The notes: generated from the letters alone by a model not told the origin. 64,000 bases of DNA from Cacajao melanocephalus (GCA_963573385.1 CAUYLG010026744.1:1-64000); one strand, 5' to 3'. Shown: positions 23,791 through 38,799, numbered from the stretch's first letter. Translations and numbers: made by a program.

Positions 23791-25784
23791 ATACAAGGGA
23801 TCAGAGGATTAAATTAAATGCATTCTGTATTGCGTTTTTTGAACTAGTCCTAAGATTGTTGAACTATATCCAATTTTGCACATGAGCACATTTTCATGAG
23901 TGCATTATAATGCCGTTGAGGAAGGCTGTGGAAGCTTGGGATTGTTTATTCTAGTAAAGAGAAGGCCGAAGTGAGTTTTCTAAACAAACTCCAAATGTTT
24001 GTCTACTCAGTAGACAATTGTGAGCAGCTCCACAGAGTCAATGGCCTCAAATTAGAGCAAAAGGGGATTTGGTCCAGACATAAGGAAATGCTTCATGAAC
24101 ATAAAGACTGTGAAACCTACTATTAAGGGAAATTGTGGAGACAAATAACAGCCACAAATAAGTTACTTTATGCTGCCAAATTGACCAAGGAGAAAAAGAA
24201 ACATATTTATTCTTCAAAATGTGGATGTTCTGAAGCAATTAAACATCTTTCCTTGCTAAATTGACATATTTTTGGTCTTGAGGGCAATATAAAATGAAAT
24301 TCTTGAAAAGAGTTTTTAAAAATAAGGAATGGCATCTCTTCTGAAGAAAAAGAGAAAACAAAATGAAGAAACTATTAAAAACAGAACTATTTAATAATAC
24401 GATTTGTAAACTACTATAAACACTTATATAAAGATGGTATAATTTCTAAGGAATTGTCTTATTGAAATAAAACCCATTCCAGACATATCCCTTCCCTGTC
24501 CTTTTCATATTGCCTCCCCCACAGCCTGCAACAATCGTCTTAGCTCTATAATTGAGCAACCACCACTATTATGCTAAGAATGGGAACCTTGGCACCCTAC
24601 TTGGCATAGCAACTGGTAGGTAATTAGAAGGAAGACTTGCCTTAGACACCTATATGGATATTATACAGAACAGGTGAACATTCTAATGCTATTACAGACA
24701 TAGTTTCAGTTGAACTATACCTTGTACGTGTCTTTCAAAAGGACAGGACTATCTTTGTGATGACTGAATAGTGACAGCTAATGTAACCCGAGTCCAGTTA
24801 AAGGTCACTGACCAAGCTCCACGCTCTACAATAAGCTTATCAGGGCCATCTCTTGAAATAATAGTCACTTCCAGGTCTCCTTCATCTTCTTCACTCTTTG
24901 CCGTCCTCCCTCCTCTCCCATCAGAGCCTGCCCTTCCCCCCTCCGGGATGGATCCTTCAGCAAGGTTCTCTCTTTTCTTGGGCTTTTCCTGTTGCCATCA
25001 CAGAGCCCTCAATGTTTTTTTTAATAGAGTTTTCTTTATCTAACCTTGAGTCAAAGGCCACTCTTGCCCCAAGATAAAAAGCAAATCCCCGCATTTAAGA
25101 ATTTTCCTTTAAAAAGGAAAGGGAGAAGTTTTAACATAAACAGTACATTAACATACACTGAAGACAATTTCTAGGCAAATCAATCCAATTTCATAATTTT
25201 CCTTAGAGAATCTGGCTCTGAAAAATGTTTCGACTACTTGTAGAATGGGGGAAGGTAGAGTTTTTTTGGCAGGCAGCATCCCTTTATGTTTCCTGGGTAA
25301 TTGTCTTACAATTCGGTTTTCCTAAAATATAGCAGTAGATAGTCCAATAAACGCTTCTATTGAATGCCAACATGACCAAAATAAACTCTTGCCACTGCTG
25401 CTCCAGGTCTCATGACATTTCAGCCATCGATTATTTTGAGCAGTTGCCCTCTAAGTTCCACCATGGTCAGCAGTTAGTTATATTGAAATAAAAATGATTA
25501 CCGTTTTATTAGAGCAAATGTAACTGGTTGACTGCCAAAGATAAGCTTGTTTGTGCAGAGAATTGCCGAAACCTCCAACTAAACATTATATAAGTAAATT
25601 TTGTGGCTGGGTATCCCTAATGTGCCTGTTTACAGTTTATTCCAGAGTTTACCTGAAGTTTATTCCAGTTTCTTTGCGCGGTATCTGCAGTATTAAATCA
25701 CGGTGCTAGGCACTATAGGGCATTTGGGGTGAGTGAGACCTAACCCCTGTGCTCAGTGGCCAAGGAATGTTCTGTGGACATTGA
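23791..25784. other. Mostly unassigned
   Basis: About 2 kb. The stretch 23925-24140 ('aagcttgggattgtttattc', 'agacataaggaaatgcttca') resembles a very old interspersed repeat but I cannot name it. The frame at 24771-25043 has no domain. Confidence 0.4.
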
Positions 25785-26515
25785 AGCTGGGTCCTTTCCT
25801 ATCACCTATGAGGTCTGTGTCATCTAGCCCCAGGCATCCCCCCACTACCTGTATTTCCAATAACTTTTCTTCTTCCTTGCTATGCTCTGGCCATACTGGC
25901 ATTCTTTTTCATTCATTCATTCATTCATTTACTTGAGACATGGTCTCACCCCGTCACCCAGGCTGGAGTGCAGTGGTGCAAGCTTGGCTCACTGCCGCCT
26001 CAACCTCCCGAGGCTCAAGTGATCGTACCACCTCAGCCTCCTGAGTAGCTGGGAGTACAGGCGCATGCCAGTACAATTGGCATGTTGCCATGTTGCCTAG
26101 GCTGGTCTCAAACTCCTGTGATCCACCTGCCTCAGCCTCCCAAAGCGCTGGCATTACAGGTGTGAGCCACCATGCCCAGCCCATGGCTTCCTTTCTGTTC
26201 CTGAAATTTGCTAAGTAAGCTGCTTCTCAGAGTCTGTGTCCTTTATACTCTCTCTGCCTGGAACTCCCAGATAAACCCCCACAGGGTTCCCTTCCTCACT
26301 TCATTCAGGTCTCTGTTCATATTTTGCCTCCTCAGAGAGCCTCCCCAGCATCCTGTGAGCATCCTCTATCACTTACCATCTCCTGTCCTTATTTTAATTT
26401 TCTTCCCTTATATTGTTTAATGCACAGCTGTGTCCTCAATGCCGTGTACAGTTTCTGGCATGTGGTTGGTGCTCAATAGACATTGTAAACTAATGAATAA
26501 ATGGATGGATGGATG
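25785..26515 (+). mobile_element. L2 LINE 3' part, split by an Alu
   Basis: The L2 3' order is readable on both sides of the Alu: 'tatgctctggccatactggc' before it; 'tctctctgcctggaactccc', 'cagagagcctccccagcatc' and 'ggttggtgctcaatagacat' after it. It ends in GAAT/GGAT-type units (26495-26516). Confidence 0.75.
25933..26180 (-). mobile_element. Alu nested in L2, with internal deletion
   Basis: Antisense Alu preceded by a CATT simple tract (25909-25930). The linker between monomers is deleted: 'gcatgccagtacaattggca' runs straight into 'tgttgccatgttgcctaggc'. Confidence 0.92.
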
Positions 26516-27100
26516 TTCAACCCAATGGAGGTCTTGGACAGATTCACAGATATTATACTACAGTCACTGCTAGAAGTCTCATCTTCTGTCCTTTGATGGT
26601 TCCTTTATTCTCCTAAACCATGATTCTCCTCACTTTCCCATTCATTCAGCATCATGTGCTCCCTGTGATGCATAGTCTTATTTACCTAAGCAAGATGTTC
26701 TCCTTCCCCCTAATCCCCGCAGATGAAAAACCCAGTAGTTTTCTTGGTTAGTATCCATTTAAGCATTATACAAGGTTTCTTTTCTAAAAGGTTTCAAATG
26801 TAAACCAGGCACCCCATCTTTTCAAGCATTCCACCTATACAAGTTTTGAGAATACATAGGCTCAGACTCAAATCAAGTTCCTTCCTTTTTGCTTAGCTCT
26901 TATCTGAGTAGATGTAAGCTGGAACCTAGCTCTAATGACAATTTGACCATCTTCTTTGTGAGAGTTTTTGAAACATCCCAAAGCCCAGTAATATTCCTTC
27001 AGGACATTCAGTTGCTGTGGTTCCTGAGAAAGGAGTGTTAGAAGACTTGCTAGCATTTATTAAATGCCTAAAATATTCTATTGCATTGACCTGGACATTT
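26516..27100. other. No recognised feature
   Basis: Unassigned sequence. Confidence 0.4.
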
Positions 27101-27388
27101 TATTTGTTTGTTTTTGAGACAGAATCTTGCTCTGTCACCAAGGCTGGAGTGCCGTGATGCAATCTGGGCTCACTGCAACCTCTGCCTCCTGGATTCAAGC
27201 GATTCTTGTGCCTCACCCTCCCCAGTAGCTGGAATTACAGTTGTGCACTACCATGGCCGGCTAAACTTTGTAGTTTTAGTAGTGATGGGGTTTCACCATG
27301 TTGGTCTCAAACTCCTGGCCTCAGGTGATCTGCCCTCTTTGGCCTTCCAAAGTGCTGGGACTACAAGCATGAGCCACTGCGCCCAGCC
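27101..27388 (-). mobile_element. AluS-type SINE
   Basis: Antisense Alu, 'ttgtttttgagacagaat' to 'gcgcccagcc'. About 13 bases are missing after 'caccatgttgg'. Confidence 0.95.
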
Positions 27389-30300
27389 AGACCTAGAAAT
27401 GTATAGTGTCACTGAGGCCTACCACAGGGTTCCTATTTGTTATGCATTATTCGAGAAGGCAACCAGAATACCAGTGGCCTCTGAGTCTACCTCCAGCACT
27501 TCAGGATTCTCAAAAGCTACAAAAACATTCCTGCTGTCTCTTGAATGATGAAGCACACTGTTGAGTGTGAAGGCTAAGCTACTGTAAAAATATATCAACT
27601 TAAATAATAGAAAAGTTATTTCTATTTCATGTAAAAGTCCACAAAGTTTCTCTAATTGGGCTGGAAGGGCACCACAGGTCTGTGAGTTCATCCAGGAACC
27701 AGGCTTGTGGGTTGGTTCTGCTATGGTCAATGTATGCATCCATATCTAGACCCAAGGCAGCTGGTCCAATTGTTGCCATTTCTAAGCCAGAAGGAAGAAG
27801 AAAAGTAGAAGTATAGGCTAAGAAACTTTCATCTTCAAGAAAAAGAACCAAGAGCTACAGTCTATCTTTTTCTTACATGCCATTGGTGAGAATGTAGTCA
27901 CATATAACACCTAGTAAGGAGGCTGGGAAATGTAGTCTCTAACTGGTGGCCAAGTGCCCAGTTCAACTTGGAGGGAGTTCCACTTCTAAAAAGAAGACGA
28001 CGACGAGAATTGTTCCTTAGAGAGGGTTTTGGCAGTCTTTTGCCAAACTAGGTTATTAATTGGCTGGATTTTAGGTCTGGGAAATAAGCTCTCTGAGTGA
28101 TATAATGGGCATTTGCATGTTTGTGGCTGCTGGGAATCTTTTCAACAACATTCTTCATTGTGGAGAATGTCCCATTTTGTGACTCCTGGTTCCCATGAGT
28201 AAAGGAAATAGCTTGATTTTTCAGTATCTTTTGCAGGAAGGGCTTGAGCATGTGCCCCAGGCCCTGCTGATCTGATATATTTTATAAGACTTCAATTCAG
28301 ATAAGCAGCATGAGGAGCCTTGCAGTATACATTTTCAGATGGGAGTGGCAGCAGAGGCATTGATGTGGGGACAGCAGTGGTGCTGGTTCTGTGTCAGCTA
28401 TATAAGGCCTAGCATTTGTGACTGGTCAGACAGTCCCATGGTGTGGATTGGGTGTTTTCTCTGGCTGTGCCATTTCTAAGCCTAACTCTCTTGCCCTACC
28501 AAAGATTCCCACCTAATATTCTTTAATGATTTTTTTTGTTCTTGCTTGAATTAGAGATGTTTTTATTATTGGCAACTAAAGATACTTTTAATAAAGCTGA
28601 AGATCACCTTGTGTTACTTCTGTGCTTTTGTGTCCTGGGGTGGACAGATGAGGGCAGGGATAAGAGGTGTTACATACTTTCAGTTACCAGCCATGTATGG
28701 TGCTGTCACTGATGTGTAAAATACATGACTCTGGGATCCAAGATCAAGGGTGAGAAGTAGAAGTTGCCTTACTCAGTAATTCATTTATGTTTCCTGTCCC
28801 AGCAACTTCTGCTTTTCCTTAACTTAGAGGTTCTGGTTCTTGAGGTTGTTAATACAGAGAACATAACAAAGTTTCCACTACATCTGCATCTGACTGATCT
28901 TTTTGGGCTCCTCTGGCCAGTAAATAGGCAGGCAAAGGAAAAAGTATTTATAATGGAAGATGCAATTAACCTTGATGAGGAGATAGAGTTGCTGCTACAA
29001 AATGAAGGGAGGAAAATATCGGAAATTTAGAAATACCCTGTGAACACTTCATGGTGCTTCCCATACCTGCTGTTAATCATAAATGAGTGACTGCAGCATC
29101 GAGAAGTGGTAACCAAAGGCTTGGACTCCTCAGTGATGGTCTGGGTTACCCTACCAGGCAGGCGTCCTAGACCAGCCACACTATGGCTGAACATGAGAGT
29201 GAGTCTGGGTGATGGAGGAAGACACAAAGAATGTCAGTTACATTGGGGCCCACTGCAACATGGGAGGGCAATGGCAACACGAGACGGTAGCCGGTCTCGG
29301 TAACTCACTGACCCTCACGATTATTATTATTTCTAACACCACCATGAAGAATTTGTGACCATATAGGGTCAATTTAATGTGGAGCGTGAGTGGATTTGAG
29401 CATGCAAGAGACAGATGATGCCAATACTGGTCCATATTCCCTTAGTACTAACTGTTTTCTTGCACTTAGCCAGATTTCCAACTGGCAACACCTGTGACTC
29501 TGCTTAAAAGCTTTCTTTGGCGATCAGAGCCCACTCCTTCCATGCATAGAGGAGGCCAGAAGTGCCAAGGAATTAACTCCCTCTGGGAATCACCCTCAAC
29601 CAATGAGTGGGGGAGTCCTGTAGAGATATCCTAGCTTCCTTGGCCCTTGGTTGGGGTAATTCTGTGGTTAGGTCTCCACACCCTTTCGGAGCTCCCCGGT
29701 GGGATTAAGCTCCAATTGTCCAACTAGTAACTTGCTTGATAACACAAACTTTGCTCTCTTCCTTCCCAGCAAGCCTATTCCAGGTCTTCAGAACCCTGGA
29801 ATTCCATGTCCAAATGGCCCTAAGTCTGGTTTCAGGGATTGTGTGGCCTTCCCTTGGCTGTTCCTCCAAAGGTGGATAGCAACAGAAGTGTGCTGACCTG
29901 TAAGCCTGAGGGAAGACTGAGGCGTGGCTGTCTGGGGAGGGGAGCATTGGATAGAGTGTGAACGTGTGGGTCAGAGTGTCCATGTGCATGAATGGAGGAT
30001 CCCTCTCTGTGTGGCACACAGTATCAGAAATGGAAGAAGAGAGGTAGTAGAGTACAGGTAGAGTGTTCTGGCACACAATTCCAAGGAATCCAAAAATTCT
30101 AAATTTAACCCAGGCCCCCAGGTCACTCAGGTAAATTTGTCAAGGCAGAAGGAGGGAATCTGTTTTCTTTAGCAGTTTGTTAGCTTGCTTCATAACTGTT
30201 AACTATTTAGACATTTAGGATATGGACTCTCCATTTGCACTCTTTTGCCAAGGCCTTGCAGTAAGTTTGGAATCAGTGGCTGCATGCTAAGCTGTAGACG

Positions 30301-30840
30301 CGAAGAGCAAAAAGAGAGCCAGGTGTATAGGGTACTGGCCTTCCAGACGAGTTATTCCTGAGGGTTACTCATGTATACTTTTCATCACTCTCTATTCCAA
30401 TGCTTAAAGAAAACCACTAGAGACTCCAGACCACCACTGTCTTGATGAAAAGATAGAGGAGTCATTGGTGAGGATAAATCACTACATTGTTTTTTATTTA
30501 TTATTACTGCTTTTCACAAAAGTAGCTGGTAATCGGACCCATCTCTGTACCCTGTTCCAAAAGAGGGCAGCACTGTCACTAGCACATTCTTTTATCTGTA
30601 AATGGCCAAGACCCTCTGCTGGAGTAAGAGTCATCCATTACTTTTGCACTCCCAGGACAGATGGCCAGATTCTTGTACTACATTCTATATATGGAAAAGC
30701 AAAGCTTTACCAGCAGCATCAGCTCATACGCAACACTCATGCTTGGTTCTCTTTGCTACTCAGAGCCAATTTGATATTATTTACAACATGAAATGGTTAG
30801 TCTGAGCCACATATTGGTTTTAATAACTCCATAATGTGGG
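27389..30840. other. Large unassigned block, possibly an old retroviral-like remnant
   Basis: No Alu, L1 or simple repeat in 3.4 kb. At 27930-27975 'aggctgggaaatgtagtctc' and 'ggccaagtgcccagtt' resemble a piece of a common old repeat. The stretch 29060-29720 has a texture reminiscent of ERVL/MaLR internal sequence, but I cannot support that by a motif. Frames at 28764-29030, 29705-30076 and 30465-30791 have no recognised domain. Confidence 0.35.
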
Positions 30841-30863
30841 TAAAAGTACATATCTTTTTTTTT

Positions 30864-30883
30864 GTGTGTGTGTGTGTGTGTGT
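30864..30883 (+). repeat. (TG)n microsatellite
   Basis: About 10 TG units after a T9 run. Confidence 0.95.
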
Positions 30884-32080
30884 TTATGATAGTGAATAGC
30901 AAAAAGCAAATATTCTCCTTCTCCACCCCACCTCTGGCATTGATATTTCCACTATGCTGGTAGGTGTGCAGGAGAAAATACCATTTAGATGTTCTTAGGT
31001 ATGATATTATGATTTTTCAGGATACCCCCAAACAACCACTTCAAAAGATGTGCACTTGGGTTCTCTTGCTCATATGAGGTCTAATTGGATTACTTAAGCA
31101 CAGATAACGCAGAAGAAGTTTGGCTGCTCATGATCAATTAAAACAGTTTCCTTCCTAATTTTTGATTTGGTTTGGGTTTCCTTTGCTTTGGATCTTGCCA
31201 TTAGAACACACATAGAAACTGTTTGTGTGTTTATTATTCCCCTCAGGCTTTTCCTAGAAGTAAGCACTCTAACTAGGGACGGAGATTTTGGTTAATTTCT
31301 TAATTGGCTGTGTCCCGGTAATGGTTTTTGCAGGATAAAAGCTCTACTCGTATCTCAGTCATTATGGACAGTGAGTCAACTCAGGACTTTAAATGAGGAT
31401 TATTATCTTCAGAGATTAAGGCAGTATTTTCTGAGCAGATTTTTAAAAAAAAATGATCTTGCCTAATTAAAAGGCTTCACTGGATAGTGTTCTTTGTCAG
31501 GGAGCCCGGCTACTGGCTGTTATTTCCTGTGTCAGACTTCCTCTTACCCCTCAAGTTTGTACATGAGACAGTTAGAGGGGCCGTGTCTCAGCTCTGCCAC
31601 CCACGTCTCAGCCCACTCACACCCAATTGGACAGAATGTTAAAGAAAACTCAGAACATAAACCAGGGTGGGGAGAGCTAAGAACTCTAAATTATGTTCTG
31701 TCTCGTGTTTTATAGCTCATCATTACCTATGCCTATTATTAATCAACTCTTCCATAGATTCCAGTTACAGGCCAGATTCAAGACTCAACCCCAATTATTA
31801 GGTATAAGAGACACAACAGTTATTCAATAAACATTGGTTGAATTGAATTAAATGGGATTGAAATATGCCCCCACTAAGACATAGATCTCTTAGGGGTTGT
31901 TTGGCTGCAAAACCCAGAAATCTAGATGACTAGTTAAAGCTAAACAAGAAAATTTACTGTAAGGATACATGGATTTCTTTATGATAAAATGCAAAAGGAA
32001 GTGGAAGCTTACCAGGAATGAAAGAGAATGCTCTTTAGGGTTGTAAGTGCTCTACTTTCTGAAGAATCATTCTATTATTC
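30884..32080. other. No recognised feature
   Basis: Possible old-repeat tail at about 31825-31850 ('caataaacattggttgaatt'). The rest is unassigned. Confidence 0.4.
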
Positions 32081-32107
32081 TCCCTCTCTCTCTCTTTCTC
32101 TCTCCCC
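32081..32107 (+). repeat. (CT)n low-complexity tract
   Basis: Pyrimidine-only run of TC/CTTT units. Confidence 0.9.
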
Positions 32108-32639
32108 TTTAAACTTTCTTGACTTAGTGTGCATGACAGAAAATGGCATTCCAAACCCTGCATAAACTCCTCTTTCAAATATTTGTCAGCTATAGCCATT
32201 CTGTTCTCAACACATGGGTACTGGCTTTTGTTCAAGCTTTGACAGACATCATTGTTGAACAGAATTTTTTCCCACTGAGCTTGGATGCTGCTTCACATTC
32301 TTTTTAATTCAGAGCTCCAGACAGCCATGACTAGTTGTCTGAAATGGCTATCTCTGTTCTGATTCCTCTTTCAATGGATAGCACTTTAAATATTTTAAGA
32401 TAGCTCTGGGGTGTTCTGTGAATATATAATTCTAAGGCTTAATATCTCTAATTTCTTGAGTTCTATATGAAGTTTTGCACTTACCTTTAAGTTGCATCAA
32501 TAGAAATTCAGTACTATTTGCATTGCACTAAACAACAACATCACAACAACAACGACAACAGTGAAGGAAGAATCCCCTATTCCTCTCCTCCCATTTACAC
32601 CTGTAGGAAAGGAAACACCTTTTCTCTAATCTCTTAGAT
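32108..32639. other. No recognised feature
   Basis: Unassigned. An AAC-rich stretch, 'aacaacaacgacaacag', lies at about 32545-32561. Confidence 0.4.
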
Positions 32640-33180
32640 TCCGTAGCTGGCCTGTGAATCAAGCTGACAAAAGACATATTAACAGGAGAAAAGCATATAA
32701 ATTTTATTCGATGTCAATATTTTTATGTGGCAGAGGGGCTTTACAGGAAAGAAGTGAAAACCCCAAAGAAGCAGTTAGACTCAGGAGCTTATAGACCATT
32801 TTAACAAAGGGCAAATTTTGTGGAGAAATGACAAGACAAAGGAAGGGGGTCCAAAAAGGTCACAGGGGCAGTAATCTGTGGGAAAGTGACTAGAAAATAT
32901 ATGAGAGAAACTAATGGAAGATAAGTTATTTCAGCAACGTTTGTTTGTGCAGACTCATCTCTGTACCATCTCCTCCCCAAATCCTGTCTCTGTTAAAAGT
33001 GTTCTCTTCTTCCTGGTATCAGGAGGGGACCTTTCTCATAGGAAATATGCCCTGCTTTTAGCAGAAAAAGGAAGGGCATAGATCCTTTCTTGCAGCTACT
33101 GTTTCTCAATTGCCTTCATCTCAAAATAATAAATATGCAAAAGTGGCATAGTATGAAGTGGCATTTTCTGGTGCCCTTCA
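32640..33180. mobile_element. Probable old LTR-like repeat, family not assigned
   Basis: Phrases such as 'gacaaaagacatattaacag', 'gaagggggtccaaaaaggtc' and 'tcaaaataataaatatgcaa' are ones I associate with an interspersed LTR family. I cannot name it or fix its ends. Confidence 0.35.
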
Positions 33181-33340
33181 CACTCACCATTCCCACTAGA
33201 TTCATGAACTAGAGAAAAGGTGTACCAGGGAAAGGGAATTCGCAGAAAATATACACAAGAAAACAAAAGGAGTTAATTTATGCCTTTTGACCTTATGACC
33301 CAGGTCCTGGCAATATAAAATTGATTTAAGAAATGTTCAA

Positions 33341-35100
<1,760 letters not shown>

Positions 35101-35110
35101 GGTTAAGGAA

Positions 35111-35215
35111 CACGCACATACACACACACACACACAGGCATGTAAATATATACATATATATATATACACATATAAATATATGTGTATAAAATGTGTGTAT
35201 ATATGTATATATTTA
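35111..35215 (+). repeat. (CA)n/(TA)n compound microsatellite
   Basis: CA units (35118-35136), then TA/CATA units and a TG-rich end. Confidence 0.95.
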
Positions 35216-35355
35216 GAATCAAGATAAAATATATAAAATACTTAGTGCAATAAGGAATACAGCTAAAAAACGAATGACCCTGAATAATTGAGGTTAAGAG
35301 TTTTGTGCCTCTTAAATCAAGAAAAATAATAAAAAAGAGTTTTATGCCTCATGAT

Positions 35356-35425
35356 ACATATACATACATACATACATACATACATATGTGTATGTGTATG
35401 TGTGTGTGTGTGTGTGTGTATACAC
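35356..35425 (+). repeat. (CATA)n/(TG)n compound microsatellite
   Basis: CATA units, then TATG and about 10 TG units. The 16-bp segment 'aagagttttgtgcctc' at 35296-35311 is repeated with one change at 35335-35350, just before this array. Confidence 0.95.
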
Positions 35426-35514
35426 TATAGAATACTGTCTAAAACTTTTAGGTCTGATGTCTACTATACTGATGTCTGCTGTACAGAGGAGTAGTATGGG
35501 GTAAAAAGTAGGAC

Positions 35515-35640
35515 ATGGTGTTTGAAACCAAATATCTAAGGTTTGAGTTCTTGTTTAGTCGCTTGCTGTTTTCCTTGACTAAAATTTTCTGAGCTTCAAT
35601 TTTCCCAGTTTTGAAACTGTCATGATAATAGAAAACTGAC
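35515..35640 (+). mobile_element. Possible MIR fragment
   Basis: The order 'ggtttgagttcttgtttag', 'ttccttgactaaaattttct', 'gagcttcaattttcccagtt' follows the sense MIR core. Diverged. Confidence 0.45.
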
Positions 35641-37155
35641 AACTTGTGGTGCTCTGTAAAGTCTAGGCAAATTATGTACCATCAGTAAACATTTCATCAC
35701 TAGCTTTACAGCTCTCATTCAAATGCTTCCACCATCCCACCAAGATTCATGAATATCATCATCCTTTCAATTATTTAGTAGATGATAAAATGAGCATTAA
35801 CAAAAATCCTTTTTCATGAGCCAAGAATTTCTGGCTGTGCTGTTTATGTTTTATTCACTGATTTTTCCATAATTAGGACAGCAGGAATAATAAAACCACC
35901 AAGAAAAAGAACTCAGCTTAGTAAAAGTAAGGTAGACAGAAAACCAATTTCAATGTATATTTTTATACCTCAGGAAAAGCAATTTGCTTTGTAAATGGTG
36001 CGTTGGGACCATCCCTAAGGGTCATTGTCTTAGACCAATGGTATTAACTACCAGTCTAGGTTCAGAACCGGAAATAGAAATGACTCCAGGTATTTTAAGA
36101 AGAAAACGATTTAACACAGGGAAATAGGCATTTTAAAAATTACTGGAAGGGCTGTAGGCACCACTGAAATTTTTGAGTTTAAGAAAAAACTGTTAGTGCT
36201 TCTTCAGCAGCTTCTTCAACACCCACCCTCCTCTCCACAGCTTTGCTTGACAGCAGAAAAAGAAAAGGAAAAAACCAAAACTACAGATCATCTGTCCTAA
36301 TGCCTGCAGACAAAAAGACAGATGATGAGAAATGGCAATGTGTTATAAGAGCAAATGTTCAAGGTGTGAGGGAGCGTGCTCATGATAGTTGCGTTTCAGC
36401 TCCTGAGGTTGATAGGGGTGTTTTGTGTTCTAGGTGATCAGGAAAACACAAACAGAGTCACTTTCTTCATTTATGAACCTTGTAAACCAGAGACTCTAAG
36501 GTTTGATATAAACATTCTGCCTAGTCAGTGTATAATGTGGACAATGATGAAAAAATTTTAAGACAGATAAAACAAAAATATTCTTTACCACTAGAGAGAG
36601 AAACAAAGGAATAATCATTTCACTCCCATTTTCCCCTGATGTTATAGGAATTTCCATACCAGCAATTTTAGTGGCCATTAAAGTGAAGTCGAGGGAACTG
36701 GATAGAAGAGAATTACCCTGACTTTACACTGGAAAGTACCTTTAGCATTGTTCTACATGGTGACCTAGAGAGTGCCTGATTCATGCAGCTTTATGTGAGT
36801 CAAAATTGAAAGCTGGCTCTGAAATCACAAGTTTTACAAAATTCACGCAATGGAATCTTGAATGACAATAGCAAAAATTTCTCTGCATCTTTTATATAGA
36901 TGTTTCCTATAATTTTAGTATCAAGGCATATGTTTTAATAATTTTTATTCACTGGTACCCTCTCCCCTGAAGTTTGACACTCTTAGTTTTCCTCCTGCAA
37001 TCCCAGGCAAATAATTTTTTTTTTTGGTTGGAAGACGTTATTTGAACTGCCATCCCTATCATGAGATTCGGGTGAGAACTGGCTTGAGTATGGAGGAAAG
37101 CAACATATGTGCATAAATGTGCCATATCGCTGTGTTCTTGTTGCAAATCCCTTAA
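35641..37155. other. No recognised feature
   Basis: Unassigned, repeat-poor sequence with short frames lacking domains. Confidence 0.4.
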
Positions 37156-37179
37156 GTGACAGCAACAGAGCCAAGGACT

Positions 37180-37400
37180 GGGAGGTCAGCCGCACACCCT
37201 CTCAATCTGGTGCACTGGCATCCGTTGTGCTCAGCGTGGTTTGTTTCTGACAGTTACGGCAGCTGGATCAACACTTATTTTTTCAGAATGACTCAGATCT
37301 TTATGTTCTGTAGCTTTGGGGTAATACCTATGACAAATATTAGGACGCGATGGTGCTGGGTTAGGAAGAGTGGACGTGACGACGAGCACTCGCTTTAGGA
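37180..37400. other. Locally CpG-enriched segment
   Basis: I count about ten CpG in 220 bp, clustered at 37190-37260 and 37345-37393 ('gtggacgtgacgacgagcac'). The flanks have roughly one per 150 bp. It is not a CpG island by length. The 80-codon frame at 37156-37398 has no domain. Confidence 0.5.
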
Positions 37401-37624
37401 AGAAGTATCTGAAGGCTTCAACTCTGAAAGTCTGGTGACTCAGCTACTCAAAATCCTACATGTCACATTTCTATAATCATTCAACATGTGCTCCAATAAT
37501 ATATACAAGGGAGGTCATAAAAGTTAAATTTTATGACAAGAGTTTTGGTGTCTAGAGAGTCTCTCTGATGAGACCATGAGGCATAGTTGTGATCAGTTCT
37601 AAGAATAGACGGCATTTTTAGTAG
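37401..37624. other. No recognised feature
   Basis: Short unassigned gap before the MIR. Confidence 0.4.
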
Positions 37625-37825
37625 TTGCTCACATCTGTTGAGACTTAATGATATGCCAGGTACTTCCCTATAGGCTTATGTAGGACAACTCTACCAAGTA
37701 GGCAGTATGATTATTATTACCATTTTATAATGGAAATGGACAGAGAGAAGGGTTAAGTAATTTGTTCAAAGTGAAACAGCTTGAACAGAATCATCTAAAT
37801 CCCAGAAGTTGGGATTAGATTCCTC
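37625..37825 (-). mobile_element. MIR SINE
   Basis: Antisense MIR over most of its length: 'atatgccaggtacttcccta', 'attattattaccattttata', 'gggttaagtaatttgttcaa', 'aacagcttgaacagaatc'. Confidence 0.8.
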
Positions 37826-38799
37826 TATGGGACTTCTGTTCATGTTACTACCATCATTCTGGTCACTCAGCCTCAAAACATTAGATCTTGGAGGGACCTT
37901 AGAAGTTATAGAGCAACACATTCATTGTAGGGACGAGGAAAACGAAGCTAAAAGAGCATTAAATATCTGTCCTGAGGATCTACATCTGGACTGTGGCAAA
38001 ACCAAGACTAGCCAATGTTGTTTTTTTCTATTACATCACACTCTGGCTTTTCTCTGTCCATTGTTCTTTATTGCTAATGAATCACCAGTCTTATTCACTT
38101 CCTTCTTAACTTTTCAGATCTCTGCCCCCTCCTTCCTATCCCCCAATTCAGGTCCTGGTTACTCTTTGCCTAGACAACTACAGCAGTCCTGTGGCTTCAG
38201 GATTGCCCCTCCCTCTTTTTTTTTTTCAAGTGGGTAGAAATTGGAACAAAAGTAATTAGTAATTATAAAATCACCTTTCAAAAAAGGTTATATTTATTCC
38301 ATTCAGTCATTTCTCAAATGTTGCCAAATTTCTCCTTTGTAATTGCTAATTGTTATTTTTAACACATCTTTAAACATTATTAGTGCTTAGCTCTCCCTTG
38401 CAATTAGTTGCAATTATTAGAACATAGTTTATATTAACCTGGGTTTGTGTGTTGTGCTGTGTGAGTCATACCTCCTTCTGACATGTTCCTGTTCCTGACA
38501 AAAATTCCTTCCTTTATTTTTGAATAATCTTAAAATTTTTTTAAAAAAGAAGACATGTTCATTACAGAATAACCTAGTGCATATAACTAATTACAGAAAA
38601 AAAAAAACCTCAAAACACTTAGGTTCTTATCCAAATCAAGGTTAACACATTGCTGTGTATTATTTCTCTTCCATGTGTAGATTTTTCTTTTTTAATGTGC
38701 ACATTTGGAAAAGGAACTATTATTCCTCTTTGTTAAAATGTGGATAATAATGGTTCTATCACAAATTTGTTGGAAGAATAACATGAGAATATCTATGAA
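37826..38799. other. Unassigned; weak old-repeat signals
   Basis: 'cttggagggaccttagaagt' (about 37890) is a phrase common in old mammalian SINE-like repeats. The rest is AT-rich. The frame at 37809-38237 has no domain. Confidence 0.35.
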
